Below are positions 1 to 7,974 of a stretch of DNA of 23,997 nt, piece by piece. Numbering within the stretch: the first letter of the stretch is position 1; every line of letters begins with the position of its first letter. The stretch comes from an uncultured Phascolarctobacterium sp. (GTDB lineage: Bacteria; Bacillota; Negativicutes; Acidaminococcales; Acidaminococcaceae), in NCBI GenBank assembly GCA_937901335.1, contig CALCHC010000013.1, forward strand, positions 1 through 23,997, given 5' to 3'. The notes beneath the pieces were generated by a model. The model did not search any database. It was not told the DNA's origin and worked only from the letters and a program-made list of their open reading frames with translations. Made by a program: the position numbers and the translations under genes.

Positions 1-120
1 AAATGCGCCTTCTTACAAAAAATTCCTATGACTAATTACGGTATTGCTATTGCCTATATGAACGGTATTTTGAAAAGAACTGTTGCACCATTACCAGAAA
101 TAGCTAGAATCTTAGAGTAA
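1..120 (+). CDS. 3' end of an unidentified gene (partial)
   Basis: Frame 1 is open from the window edge to a TAA at 118-120 and gives 39 residues ending in PLPEIARILE. An intrinsic terminator follows 27 bases after the stop, which supports a real gene end. I do not recognise the family from this tail. It contains one cysteine near the left edge and no obvious motif. It is on the same strand as the restriction-modification gene downstream but is separated from it by a terminator and a candidate promoter, so the two are probably not co-transcribed. Confidence 0.6.
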   Translation, partial: KCAFLQKIPMTNYGIAIAYMNGILKRTVAPLPEIARILE

Positions 121-147
121 TTTCATTATTTTTGAATAGTTTTAAGC

Positions 148-183
148 GAAACACCTAAATTTCTAAATTTAGGTGTTTCTTTT
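148..183 (+). terminator. Intrinsic terminator after the partial gene
   Basis: The arms at 148-162 and 165-179 are perfectly complementary (GAAACACCTAAATTT and its complement), apart from the tight apex which must open to form a loop. The stem runs into a T-rich stretch (TTTCTTTTCTTTAT). It lies just after the stop at 120 and separates that gene from the restriction-modification gene. Confidence 0.8.
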
Positions 184-232
184 CTTTATAAAACTGCACT
201 AGAGCTAATTCGAATCTTTGTTTACCATTGGC

Positions 233-261
233 TAGACATTTTAATAACATTATGTTAATAT
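233..261 (+). promoter_or_regulatory. Candidate sigma-70 promoter of the restriction-modification gene
   Basis: TAGACA at 233-238 (five of six matches to the -35 consensus) is separated by 17 bases from TAATAT at 256-261 (four of six at -10). The predicted start near 268 leaves a 5' leader of about 20 bases that still holds the ribosome-binding site. A second pair, TTGGCT at 228-233 and TATGTT at 251-256, is also 17 bases apart and is an alternative. Confidence 0.45.
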
Positions 262-288
262 GTAGAAAAAACTAACGAGGTGAATGAG

Positions 289-2595
289 ATGGGCAGAGGA
301 AAACGTGCAGAATCTCGTTGTAGATATTTAGTAAGAGAAATCGCTAGTCAAAAAGGATGGAACGTTAGACATCCACAGAAAGGTGGCGATTTTCTAGAGG
401 AACAAGAAATCGAAGATTATTTTCCTGACTCCGGACTTGGTAAAACTAAGCCTGATTTTTTGATTTGTAAGCACTATAAACCAATTATTGTTGTCGAAGC
501 TAAAAATGAAATAAAAAAAATAGAGCTTGCTCTTTCCGAAGCTATTGAATATGCCAATATGATAAATAGCAATGGAATATACTCCGTTAATATTGCTATA
601 GGTGTTGCTGGCGAAGAAGATAATGGGTATATCTTTAAAACTGTTATTCTTAGTAATGGGAAATGGGTTCCACTCTGCTCTCATGGGTTCAGCCTAACAA
701 GCTTTCCAAGTTTTAGTGAAATTGAAACTGCTTTGTTAAGTAATAATGGTACTACGGAAGTAACTATTCCCAAAGTATCTGACTATATCACAACTGCAAT
801 ACAATTATCTGCTACTCTTCGTTCTGCTAAAATCGAACCTTCTCTAAGACCTAAAGTATTAGGTGCTGTAATTACTGCACTGTATCAAGGAGAAATTAAT
901 TTAGATGAAGGAAAAGAACTTTCTTCCATAAATGAATTAGTTGAAGAAGCTATTGCATCAACAGACCATTTCAAGGAATCTAAAAAGCTTCAACTTATCG
1001 AAACTTTACGATTATCAGATGCAGATTATGCAAGGCTAGCACCCAAGATGGGTAAAATAGTACATACACTTAAAGCTCTTAATATTAAATCAATATTAAG
1101 AACCGATACTGACTTTCTAGGTCTTTTATACGAAGCATTTATCAGATATGGCTATGATAATAATTCTCTAGGCATTGTTTTTACTCCACGCCATATTACT
1201 AAATTTTGTACAGATTTGATTGAAGTAACAGCACAAGACACAGTTATTGATATCGCATGTGGTTCTGGTGGTTTTTTAGTTGCTTCCTTCGATAGAATGT
1301 TGAAAACTTCTAAAGATCTTGGAGTATCTTACGATAATATTCGTGAGTCATTATACGGATTTGATACAAATCCAACCGTTTGGGCTCTTGCTGCTCTTAA
1401 TATGTTTTTTAGAGGTGACGGGAAAAGCCATATTGAGAATGCAAGTTGTTTTGATCTTCACAGCAAAGAAAGTGTAAAAGGTCGCTTTACAAAAGCTCTT
1501 ATTAATCCCCCATTCTCTCAAGAAGAAGAACCTGAACGTGATTTTATTGATACAGCTATGTCTGCATTACATAAAACAGGTTTATTGGCAGTGGTAGTTA
1601 AATCCGGAATTTTTGCTGATGAAGATAATGCTATTTGGAGAAATAATTTTCTTATTAGCAATTCAATTATTGGTATGATAAGTCTACCAGGAGACCTATT
1701 CTATCCCACAGCAGTCGATACAACAATTATGATTGCTACACCTCGAAGCCAAAAACCAACAGACTATGTTTTTATGGCTAAGATATGGAACGATGGTTTC
1801 CGAAAATTAAAGGGAAAACGAGTCGAAGCACCTGGTTCACAACTTGATGAAGTGCTTAATGAATTTATTAAATTCAAATCAGGTCAGCCAATCTCTTCTA
1901 ATTTAGTAACTTTAGTGAAGGCTGAAAAAATAATGCAGAAAGGCGCTGAATTTTGTCCTGAAGAGTATCTACCTCAGCCAGAATTTCCGAAATCTGTACA
2001 AGAACGATATCAAGACGAAATTACAAAATCCATTCTTACAACAGCAGTTTGCATCGAAGATATTGCAGACGAAGTAATTTCATCATTCCCAGCATGGAAA
2101 AATTTACCAACAATGCCATATGGAAAAACTGATTGTATCGAAAAATTCTTTACTGTAAGAGGGGGAAAATCAGTTGGCGAAAGCAACTATAATTCTGGCT
2201 CATGTCCGTATATTTCCTCAGGTGATTCTCAAAATAGCATAATTCGTTTAGTTAGTGATGTTGATAACGAAGTATTCCCTGAAGGAGCCATTACTGTTAC
2301 TTGTTTTGGGAAAGCATATGTTCAGCCATGGAGATTTATGGCCAGAGGTAATGGTGGCAGTGCTGTACGGGTTTTAATTCCAAAATTTTCCATGTCATAT
2401 GCAGAGCTAGTTTGGTTTGCAGCTCAAATTAATATGCAGAGATGGAGATTCTTCTATGGAAGAATGGCTATTTTAAAAAGACTTAAACAAATTAAATTAA
2501 CTGCGCCGAGCCAAAGGATACCAGATACTAACTTATCCATAGCTAATAAAGTGTTGGCTTTATCTAATAAAGTACTCGAAATTATGAAAGAATAG
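289..2595 (+). CDS. Single-chain restriction-modification enzyme: nuclease, N6-adenine methylase and one recognition domain
   Basis: This 768-residue protein is predicted to cut and methylate DNA with one polypeptide. Residues about 1-130 resemble the HsdR N-terminal PD-(D/E)xK nuclease fold, with PD at 55-56 and EAK at 70-72. Residues about 250-560 form a gamma-type N6-adenine methylase: FTPRHI just before the SAM-binding motif DIACGSGGF near 321-329, and catalytic NPPF at 406-409. The last 190 residues or so look like one HsdS-type target-recognition domain ending in a helix. No helicase motor and no separate HsdS or HsdR is visible, so a type IIG or BcgI-like arrangement fits better than classical type I. 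The ATG at 289 is preferred because GAGGTGA at 277-283 is well spaced for it, whereas the in-frame GTG at 280 lies inside that site. The gene is clearly more AT-rich than its neighbours, stands alone between terminators and was probably acquired. Recognition site and activity cannot be read from sequence. Confidence 0.85.
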   Translation: MGRGKRAESRCRYLVREIASQKGWNVRHPQKGGDFLEEQEIEDYFPDSGLGKTKPDFLICKHYKPIIVVEAKNEIKKIELALSEAIEYANMINSNGIYSVNIAIGVAGEEDNGYIFKTVILSNGKWVPLCSHGFSLTSFPSFSEIETALLSNNGTTEVTIPKVSDYITTAIQLSATLRSAKIEPSLRPKVLGAVITALYQGEINLDEGKELSSINELVEEAIASTDHFKESKKLQLIETLRLSDADYARLAPKMGKIVHTLKALNIKSILRTDTDFLGLLYEAFIRYGYDNNSLGIVFTPRHITKFCTDLIEVTAQDTVIDIACGSGGFLVASFDRMLKTSKDLGVSYDNIRESLYGFDTNPTVWALAALNMFFRGDGKSHIENASCFDLHSKESVKGRFTKALINPPFSQEEEPERDFIDTAMSALHKTGLLAVVVKSGIFADEDNAIWRNNFLISNSIIGMISLPGDLFYPTAVDTTIMIATPRSQKPTDYVFMAKIWNDGFRKLKGKRVEAPGSQLDEVLNEFIKFKSGQPISSNLVTLVKAEKIMQKGAEFCPEEYLPQPEFPKSVQERYQDEITKSILTTAVCIEDIADEVISSFPAWKNLPTMPYGKTDCIEKFFTVRGGKSVGESNYNSGSCPYISSGDSQNSIIRLVSDVDNEVFPEGAITVTCFGKAYVQPWRFMARGNGGSAVRVLIPKFSMSYAELVWFAAQINMQRWRFFYGRMAILKRLKQIKLTAPSQRIPDTNLSIANKVLALSNKVLEIMKE

Positions 2596-2609
2596 CATAC
2601 AAAAATAAA

Positions 2610-2649
2610 AACTCCTCCGTATAAAATAATATACGGAGGAGTTAACTTT
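2610..2649. terminator. Bidirectional terminator between convergent genes
   Basis: A perfect 14-base-pair stem (2610-2623 with 2630-2643) encloses the loop AAATAA. On the + strand it is followed by AACTTTTATG, and on the minus strand by TTTTATTTTTG. It sits between the convergent stops of the restriction-modification gene (2595) and the peptidase gene (2679) and can serve both. Confidence 0.85.
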
Positions 2650-2678
2650 TATGTTAATAAGAAAACATCAACAATATT

Positions 2679-5603
2679 TTATGCATTGATAATCTTATTG
2701 AATTTTTCAGAGTTTGCTTCAATAGCTTGCTTACCACCAACTACGCAAACGTAGCCGTCACTGAGCATATCACGAATAACAACTGCAAGTGCATGTAAGT
2801 CTTCGTTAGTTACGTCAAGAACTTCATTACGAGCTTTTTGGCGTTGTTCGTCAGTAATGTTTTTGAGCCAAGCGGTAGTTACAGCATCAAGACGCATAGT
2901 ATTGGTAAGCGGAGTATCCATACCGCTGATGGTACCAATTACATATTTATCAAGTTCACGTGCAGAGAACTCTTCTTGTTCCAACCAAGCAGGCAAATCG
3001 TAGTATGCTTGCAAGGATTCAGCAAGCTTCGGATCACGGTAGGAAGCAAAGATTGCCAAACCGTTACTATCGAAACGAGTGGTTGCACCGTAAGCACCGC
3101 CCTGAATACGAATCTTAGTCCAAAGGTATTCGTAACGCAGGATGGTTTCCAAAATACGCATTGCACCAGTATATTTGTGACCATGTTTAATGAAGTTGCC
3201 ACCAGCTACAACGTATTGAACCTTGCCTGCAGTAGTGATTGCTTCATTAACTTCATTCAAGGGAATGATGTTGGGAGCTTTACCTGCAATGTCAGATTCA
3301 GGCAGCAGATTGGTAAAATCAAGTGCCCATTGACGAACTTCTTCACGCAAATCTTCATCACAGGAATAAGCAAACATGTAGCAGGTTTGTTGGAAGAATT
3401 TTCCAAGCAAAGTACGAAGCTCTGCCAGAGCAGCTTCCCCTACTTCATCAAAGTTATCTACCAAGTTTTTCAAGAATTGGTAGTAAGTGAAGTGGTCTTG
3501 CTCGTTAACACGTGCAGCAGCACTGCAATAGCCATACAAACGGGAAATTGCAATGTTTTGACCACGGCTAAAGAAGCTACCATCCCAATCAGTTTTAAGC
3601 TCTGCTACAAGCTCGCGGAAACGATTGATATCGTCCAGCTTGGTTTCCAAAGCTACAGATTTGAGAATTTCAAAAAGCTTGGGCAGATTTTCCATCAAAG
3701 CTTTTGCTTTTACAGAGAAATTGATTTTATAAACATCAGCATCGTTGGAATCAGACAAGGCGTGAGTATTGAAGGCAATACCGCCAGTGTACATGATGCT
3801 ATTGGTTGCCAATTCTTCGTAGGTAAAGCTTTCGGTGTTAAATTTACCTAAGACATCAGTGAGCAAGTAACAGTAAGGCAACAATCTGCTTTCAACACCG
3901 GTCATATCAAAAAACCAGTTAAAGTAAGCAATTTTGTTAGTTACAGCAGGAACATATAACAAGGTATTATTGCCAATTTTTTCTTCTTGAGCATTGAACT
4001 GTTCAATTTCACGGCGAATGTCGCTACGTTGTAAGATAGGAATAGAAGCTAAGTCTTCCGGTCTATCTGGAGTTGCTTGACGGATGTGCAGTTCAACACA
4101 ATCTGCCGCATAAGCTTCAAGCTCTTCAGTAGTCATGGATGCTTTTAAAGCAGCCATTTTTTCTACTTCAATTGCACGGTCAGCTTCTTCCTTACCAGGT
4201 TGCGGAACTAAGGAAACAATTACTTTGTGAGTGTTATCTAAGAGATAGCCTTCAATTAATTGTTCATAGTAACGAGTTTTTAAGCCCTCACGCAATTCTT
4301 TGAGCATTTGATTGTAGCGCATGCCGTCAAAGGGGTTACCACCGTAAAGCCAGTTATCCATGACACCAATGCCATAAATCAAGCCTTTGGGATATGCACC
4401 AAAGTCAGATTCACGCATTTTGAACTCAGTGGAGTTAAGGGCAGCTTCAAGAAGCTTTTTATCAAGACCGTTGATGGTGATTTCTTGCAGGTTTTTGTAG
4501 ATGGCACTGATGAATTTATCACGATGTGCCAGCTCACTACCGGAAGCTTTAATGCTAAAGATAGGTTGCAACAAGCTTCCTACATAGCTACCGCTAATAT
4601 TTTGAGCAATGCCTTCATTTAAGAGCGCTCTACGGAGCGGAGAAGATTCAGATTCCAAAAGCACGCCTTCCAGCAAGCGTAAAGCCATGGAGGTTTTTAC
4701 ATCAGTAGCTTTACCTACAACGATGGAAAGCTCGTGATAGGTTTTAGCAGTGCAATCCTCCCCTGCGTCTACTGGATAGAAAGCTTCTACTTCTTTAGTA
4801 CGAGCATAAGGAGCTTGTATGGGAATTTCAGAATCTACTTTACCTGTTTTAGTGAAGTTAGAAAGATATTCTTCATCTAAATAAGCCAAGGTTGCTTCGA
4901 TATCCATATCGCCATACAAATAAATGTAAGAGTTTTCCGCACTATAGTAAGTTTTGTGGAAGTCTTCAAACATTTCTTGAGTCAGTTCGGGAATCGCTTC
5001 AGGATAACCACCGGATTCAAAACGATACGGAGTATCAGGGAACAAAGCTTTCATAGCTTCGTTTTCCATCAAAGCATCAGGAGAAGAATAAACGCCTTTC
5101 ATTTCATTATACACTACACCATTATAGGTAAGTTCATCTTCTGCACTTTCAAGATTGTAGTGCCAACCTTCTTGACGCAAGGTAAATTTGTTTTCATAAA
5201 ACAAGGGATAGAACACCGCATCCAGATAAACATCCATCAAATTGCGGAAGTCCTTATCATTGCGACTTGCAACAGGATACATGGTTTTATCAGGATAAGT
5301 CATAGCATTGAGGAAAGTGTTCAAAGAACCTTTAACCAATTCTACGAAGGGTTCCTTTAAATGATACTTTCTGGAACCGCACAAAGCAGAATGTTCCAAA
5401 ATGTGAGCAACACCGGTATCATCACGGGACGGAGTTCTAAAAGCAATGGAGAAAACTTTATTATCATCATCATTGCCTAAATATAAAAGGTGAGCACCAC
5501 TTTGGAGATGCTCCATCAAAAATACATTACTATGTACTTCTTCAACATATTCAGCTTGAAGTACCTTAAAGCCATTGTAAGTTTTATTTAATTCTAATTG
5601 CAT
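2679..5603 (-). CDS. M16C family zinc metallopeptidase (presequence protease / PreP type)
   Basis: This 974-residue protein matches the full-length insulinase family branch typified by PreP and falcilysin, which degrades peptides inside a closed chamber formed by two homologous halves. The inverted zinc motif HxxEH is visible as HILEH at residues 67-71. A third zinc ligand candidate is E167 in NEMKG, 96 residues after the second histidine, the spacing I recall for PreP. The C-terminal half carries the conserved RIQGGAYGA stretch followed by SYRDP, typical of the substrate-contacting part of the second half. No signal peptide is visible, so a cytosolic peptide-clearing role is likely. The ATG at 5603 is supported by AGGAGGT a few bases upstream. 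It is a single-gene unit, convergent with the restriction-modification gene and divergent from the ribbon-helix-helix gene. Family assignment is firm; the physiological substrate is unknown. Confidence 0.93.
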   Translation of the reverse strand: MQLELNKTYNGFKVLQAEYVEEVHSNVFLMEHLQSGAHLLYLGNDDDNKVFSIAFRTPSRDDTGVAHILEHSALCGSRKYHLKEPFVELVKGSLNTFLNAMTYPDKTMYPVASRNDKDFRNLMDVYLDAVFYPLFYENKFTLRQEGWHYNLESAEDELTYNGVVYNEMKGVYSSPDALMENEAMKALFPDTPYRFESGGYPEAIPELTQEMFEDFHKTYYSAENSYIYLYGDMDIEATLAYLDEEYLSNFTKTGKVDSEIPIQAPYARTKEVEAFYPVDAGEDCTAKTYHELSIVVGKATDVKTSMALRLLEGVLLESESSPLRRALLNEGIAQNISGSYVGSLLQPIFSIKASGSELAHRDKFISAIYKNLQEITINGLDKKLLEAALNSTEFKMRESDFGAYPKGLIYGIGVMDNWLYGGNPFDGMRYNQMLKELREGLKTRYYEQLIEGYLLDNTHKVIVSLVPQPGKEEADRAIEVEKMAALKASMTTEELEAYAADCVELHIRQATPDRPEDLASIPILQRSDIRREIEQFNAQEEKIGNNTLLYVPAVTNKIAYFNWFFDMTGVESRLLPYCYLLTDVLGKFNTESFTYEELATNSIMYTGGIAFNTHALSDSNDADVYKINFSVKAKALMENLPKLFEILKSVALETKLDDINRFRELVAELKTDWDGSFFSRGQNIAISRLYGYCSAAARVNEQDHFTYYQFLKNLVDNFDEVGEAALAELRTLLGKFFQQTCYMFAYSCDEDLREEVRQWALDFTNLLPESDIAGKAPNIIPLNEVNEAITTAGKVQYVVAGGNFIKHGHKYTGAMRILETILRYEYLWTKIRIQGGAYGATTRFDSNGLAIFASYRDPKLAESLQAYYDLPAWLEQEEFSARELDKYVIGTISGMDTPLTNTMRLDAVTTAWLKNITDEQRQKARNEVLDVTNEDLHALAVVIRDMLSDGYVCVVGGKQAIEANSEKFNKIINA

Positions 5604-5678
5604 AAGTACCTCCTATTAATCTATCTTTTATATTCTAACACATTCTTTGATGGAAAACCGTAATTTTACTGTGAATAC

Positions 5679-5707
5679 TTGCACAAAAATAGGTCTACCT
5701 TTATAAT
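5679..5707 (+). promoter_or_regulatory. Near-consensus sigma-70 promoter for the ribbon-helix-helix gene
   Basis: TTGCAC at 5679-5684 is followed after exactly 17 bases by a perfect TATAAT at 5702-5707. The predicted transcription start lies near 5714, about 40 bases before the start codon at 5755. Confidence 0.8.
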
Positions 5708-5712
5708 ATTGG

Positions 5713-5728
5713 TAGTATTATAGCACTA
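5713..5728. promoter_or_regulatory. Palindrome at the transcription start, candidate operator
   Basis: The 16 bases TAGTATTATAGCACTA form an interrupted palindrome with half-sites TAGTnnTA and TAnnACTA. It begins six bases after the -10 element, so a bound protein would block initiation. Many ribbon-helix-helix proteins repress their own genes from short palindromes, so autoregulation by the product of 5755-5940 is a reasonable inference. An eight-position match in AT-rich DNA could also be chance. Confidence 0.35.
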
Positions 5729-5754
5729 AGGTGATGTCAAAAGGAGAGATTGAT

Positions 5755-5940
5755 ATGGACGAAGCACGTTTTAGCCTGCGTATTCACCCTGTTATTATGA
5801 ATAAGATGAAGTACATTGCTAAAAACAATGGACGCTCTTTAAATAAGGAAATTGAGCAGATTTTGAAATGGGTTATTGATGACTACGAACGCAAATGCGG
5901 ACGCATCGACCTTGCCAACAAACAAGACCCTTTCATTTAA
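5755..5940 (+). CDS. Arc-type ribbon-helix-helix DNA-binding protein
   Basis: The 61-residue product begins MDEARFSLRIHP, an alternating strand typical of the DNA-contacting beta ribbon of Arc/MetJ proteins. Two helices follow: one with NKMKYIAKNNG and one beginning SLNKEIEQIL, the usual Arc helix-turn-helix signature (SxNxEI). Such proteins act as dimers or tetramers on short palindromes. The ATG at 5755 is chosen because AAGGAG at 5741-5746 lies seven bases upstream; earlier in-frame GTG and ATG codons at 5731 and 5734 have no suitable site. It is not next to a toxin gene, so a free-standing regulator is more likely than an antitoxin. Targets are unknown; the palindrome at its own promoter and the adjacent TRAP operon are possible ones. 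Confidence 0.85.
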   Translation: MDEARFSLRIHPVIMNKMKYIAKNNGRSLNKEIEQILKWVIDDYERKCGRIDLANKQDPFI

Positions 5941-5965
5941 AATTAAACATCCCCTAAACTAAAAG

Positions 5966-5996
5966 AACGCGAGCAGCTGTACTGCCCGCGTTTTTT
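5966..5996. terminator. Terminator shared by the regulator gene and the TRAP operon
   Basis: A GC-rich hairpin (outer arms AACGCG at 5966-5971 and CGCGTT at 5987-5992, inner GCAG with CTGC) is followed by TTTTTT on the + strand. On the minus strand the stem runs into TTCTTTTAG, so it can also stop transcripts from the TRAP permease gene ending at 6013. Confidence 0.8.
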
Positions 5997-6012
5997 ACAT
6001 TTAAAGCTTATA

Positions 6013-7947
6013 TTATTGTTTGATTGCGCCTTTTACTTTGTTGGTTTTTTGCCAGAAGAAAGCTGCAATAATCATACCAATACCAATGGCGTCAGTGATT
6101 TCACCAGGGATAATCATGCAGATACCGCCTACCAAGAACATTGCGCGTTGAAGAATGTTCAAGAGGTTTTGGCAGAAGCCAACCATTGCAATGGAAGCAC
6201 CCCACATACCGATAACTGCGGTCAAACCACTGTATACTACGGTGAACGGAGTTGCGTTAATCATCAACAATTCAGGAGCCAATACGAAGATGTACGGTAC
6301 GATGAACGCTGCGATTGCAAGTTTCGCTGCGTTAACGCCAGTACGCATGGGGTTCGCACCTGCAATACCTGCACCAGCAAATGCTGCCAATGCTACAGGC
6401 GGGGTTACGTCTGCTACGATACCAAAGTAGAAAGCAAACATATGAGCTGCCAATACAGGAACGCCCATTTGTACCAAAGCAGGAGCTGCGATGGTAGAAG
6501 TGATTACATAGTTAGCAGTGGTCGGAACGCCCATACCAAGAATCAAGGAAGTAATCATGGTAAAGAACATTGCCGGGAGCAATGCACCACCGGACAAGTC
6601 GAGAAGCGCAGTAGCAACTTTCAAGCCTACACCGGTTTTGGTTACTACACCAATGATGATACCTGCAGTAGCACAAGCAATCAATACGCCAAGTACGCCC
6701 ATGGAACCATCAATCAAGCCTTGTACGCCTTGTCTAAAGGTAATACGGGTGGAAGCACGCAAGCTTGCACAGCAGATGCTCAGAAGGATTGCTGCCAATG
6801 CTGCACGCATCGGGGTAAAACCGCTAACAAGCAAGTAAACGATTACGATAAGCGGAAGAGCCAAATGGCCTTTTTCCACGAAGAGTTTTTTGAAGGAAGG
6901 CAATTCTTCACGGGGAGTGCCTTTCAAATCGTATTTTTTAGCTTCGTAGTGAACGCCCAGCCATACGCCAATGTAGTACAAGAGTGCAGGAATAACTGCT
7001 GCTTTTACTACGTCGAAGTACGGAACGCCTACGAATTCAGCCATCAAGAATGCTGCTGCACCCATTACAGGAGGCATTAATTGACCACCGGTGGAAGCTG
7101 CTGCTTCTACTGCACCTGCAAATTCAGGACGGTAGCCTAATTTTTTCATCATAGGAATGGTGAACGCACCAGTACCTGCTACGTTACCTACGGAAGAACC
7201 GGATACAGTACCCATCAAGCCGGAGGAAAGTACTGCTACTTTAGCAGGACCGCCTGCTGCCCAACCTGCGATAGCGTTAGCAATATCAATGAAGAATTTG
7301 CCAAGACCAGTGGTTTCCAGGTAAGCACCAAACAAAATGAAGAGATAAATAAAGGTAGAAGATACGCCCATGGGAGTACCAAAGATACCTTCAGTGGTGA
7401 AGAACAAGTGGTCAAACATTTCTTGAACGCCTACACCACGGTGAGCCAAAATACCGGGAATGTACGGACCAAAGAAAGCATAAACCATAAAGAAGAAAGC
7501 TACGGTAATCATCGGCCAGCCTACTACACGACGAGCAGCTTCGAATACCATAAAGGTACCAACCAGACCAACGATGAAGTCAGTTTCATTGTTCATACCG
7601 GCACGCAATACCAGTTCTTGGTAATTCACTACGATGTAGAGTGCACTAGCAGCACTGACTACTGCAAAGAGAATATCCAAAGGATGCATGGATTTTCTAG
7701 ACCAAGATGCACGCGCAGGATAAAGTAAGAAAATCAAAACGAAACCAAATGCCAAATGCACTGCACGTTGTAAATGAGCGTCTAATACGCCAAAGGTTGC
7801 AGTATACAATTGGAAAATAGCAAATACGATACAAATACCTTTAATAATATAGTCCCACATACCAGTCATGGAACGCTTATTGGATTCCTTATCGTACTTT
7901 TGCAACACCTCTTCTGCTGAAAGCTCTTTAATTTCTTTAGCAGACAT
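6013..7947 (-). CDS. TRAP transporter fused permease (4TM + 12TM, TAXI type)
   Basis: This 644-residue, almost entirely hydrophobic protein is the membrane component of a TAXI-type TRAP system, with the small DctQ-like and large DctM-like subunits fused. After a short charged cytoplasmic N-terminus, the first part carries the DctQ-like helices. The DctM-like part shows ASTGGQLMPPVMGAAAF and the related GMGVPTTANYVI, the paired re-entrant segments that form the substrate and sodium sites in DctM/SiaM proteins. It should import an organic anion with a sodium gradient, taking substrate from the receptor encoded at 8533-9501. The ATG at 7947 is preferred over a TTG at 7965 because GGGGGAGG lies about eight bases upstream of it and would overlap the TTG. 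It is the last gene of the operon. The substrate cannot be deduced; few TAXI systems have been characterised. Confidence 0.93.
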   Translation of the reverse strand: MSAKEIKELSAEEVLQKYDKESNKRSMTGMWDYIIKGICIVFAIFQLYTATFGVLDAHLQRAVHLAFGFVLIFLLYPARASWSRKSMHPLDILFAVVSAASALYIVVNYQELVLRAGMNNETDFIVGLVGTFMVFEAARRVVGWPMITVAFFFMVYAFFGPYIPGILAHRGVGVQEMFDHLFFTTEGIFGTPMGVSSTFIYLFILFGAYLETTGLGKFFIDIANAIAGWAAGGPAKVAVLSSGLMGTVSGSSVGNVAGTGAFTIPMMKKLGYRPEFAGAVEAAASTGGQLMPPVMGAAAFLMAEFVGVPYFDVVKAAVIPALLYYIGVWLGVHYEAKKYDLKGTPREELPSFKKLFVEKGHLALPLIVIVYLLVSGFTPMRAALAAILLSICCASLRASTRITFRQGVQGLIDGSMGVLGVLIACATAGIIIGVVTKTGVGLKVATALLDLSGGALLPAMFFTMITSLILGMGVPTTANYVITSTIAAPALVQMGVPVLAAHMFAFYFGIVADVTPPVALAAFAGAGIAGANPMRTGVNAAKLAIAAFIVPYIFVLAPELLMINATPFTVVYSGLTAVIGMWGASIAMVGFCQNLLNILQRAMFLVGGICMIIPGEITDAIGIGMIIAAFFWQKTNKVKGAIKQ

Positions 7948-7974
7948 GGTATCAACCTCCCCCAAATAAAAATT

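Noticed and set aside
148..183. A mobile-element inverted repeat at the left side of the restriction-modification gene
   Set aside because: The arms are immediately adjacent, run into T residues and have no matching copy at 2610-2649, so a terminator explains them better than an element end.
2838..3851. A 337-codon + strand open frame opposite the M16 peptidase gene
   Set aside because: It lies wholly antisense to a gene with clear family motifs, its translation looks like a reversed shadow with no domain, and it has no supporting ribosome-binding site. The same applies to + frames at 4308-4622 and 4956-5360.
5755..5940. Antitoxin of a toxin-antitoxin pair
   Set aside because: The protein has an Arc-like fold common in antitoxins, but its gene is followed directly by a terminator and no toxin-sized frame lies beside it.
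6016..7080. A 354-codon + strand open frame opposite the TRAP permease
   Set aside because: The translation is rich in C, H, N and Q in the way expected from the complement of hydrophobic codons, and the opposite strand encodes a well-recognised membrane protein.
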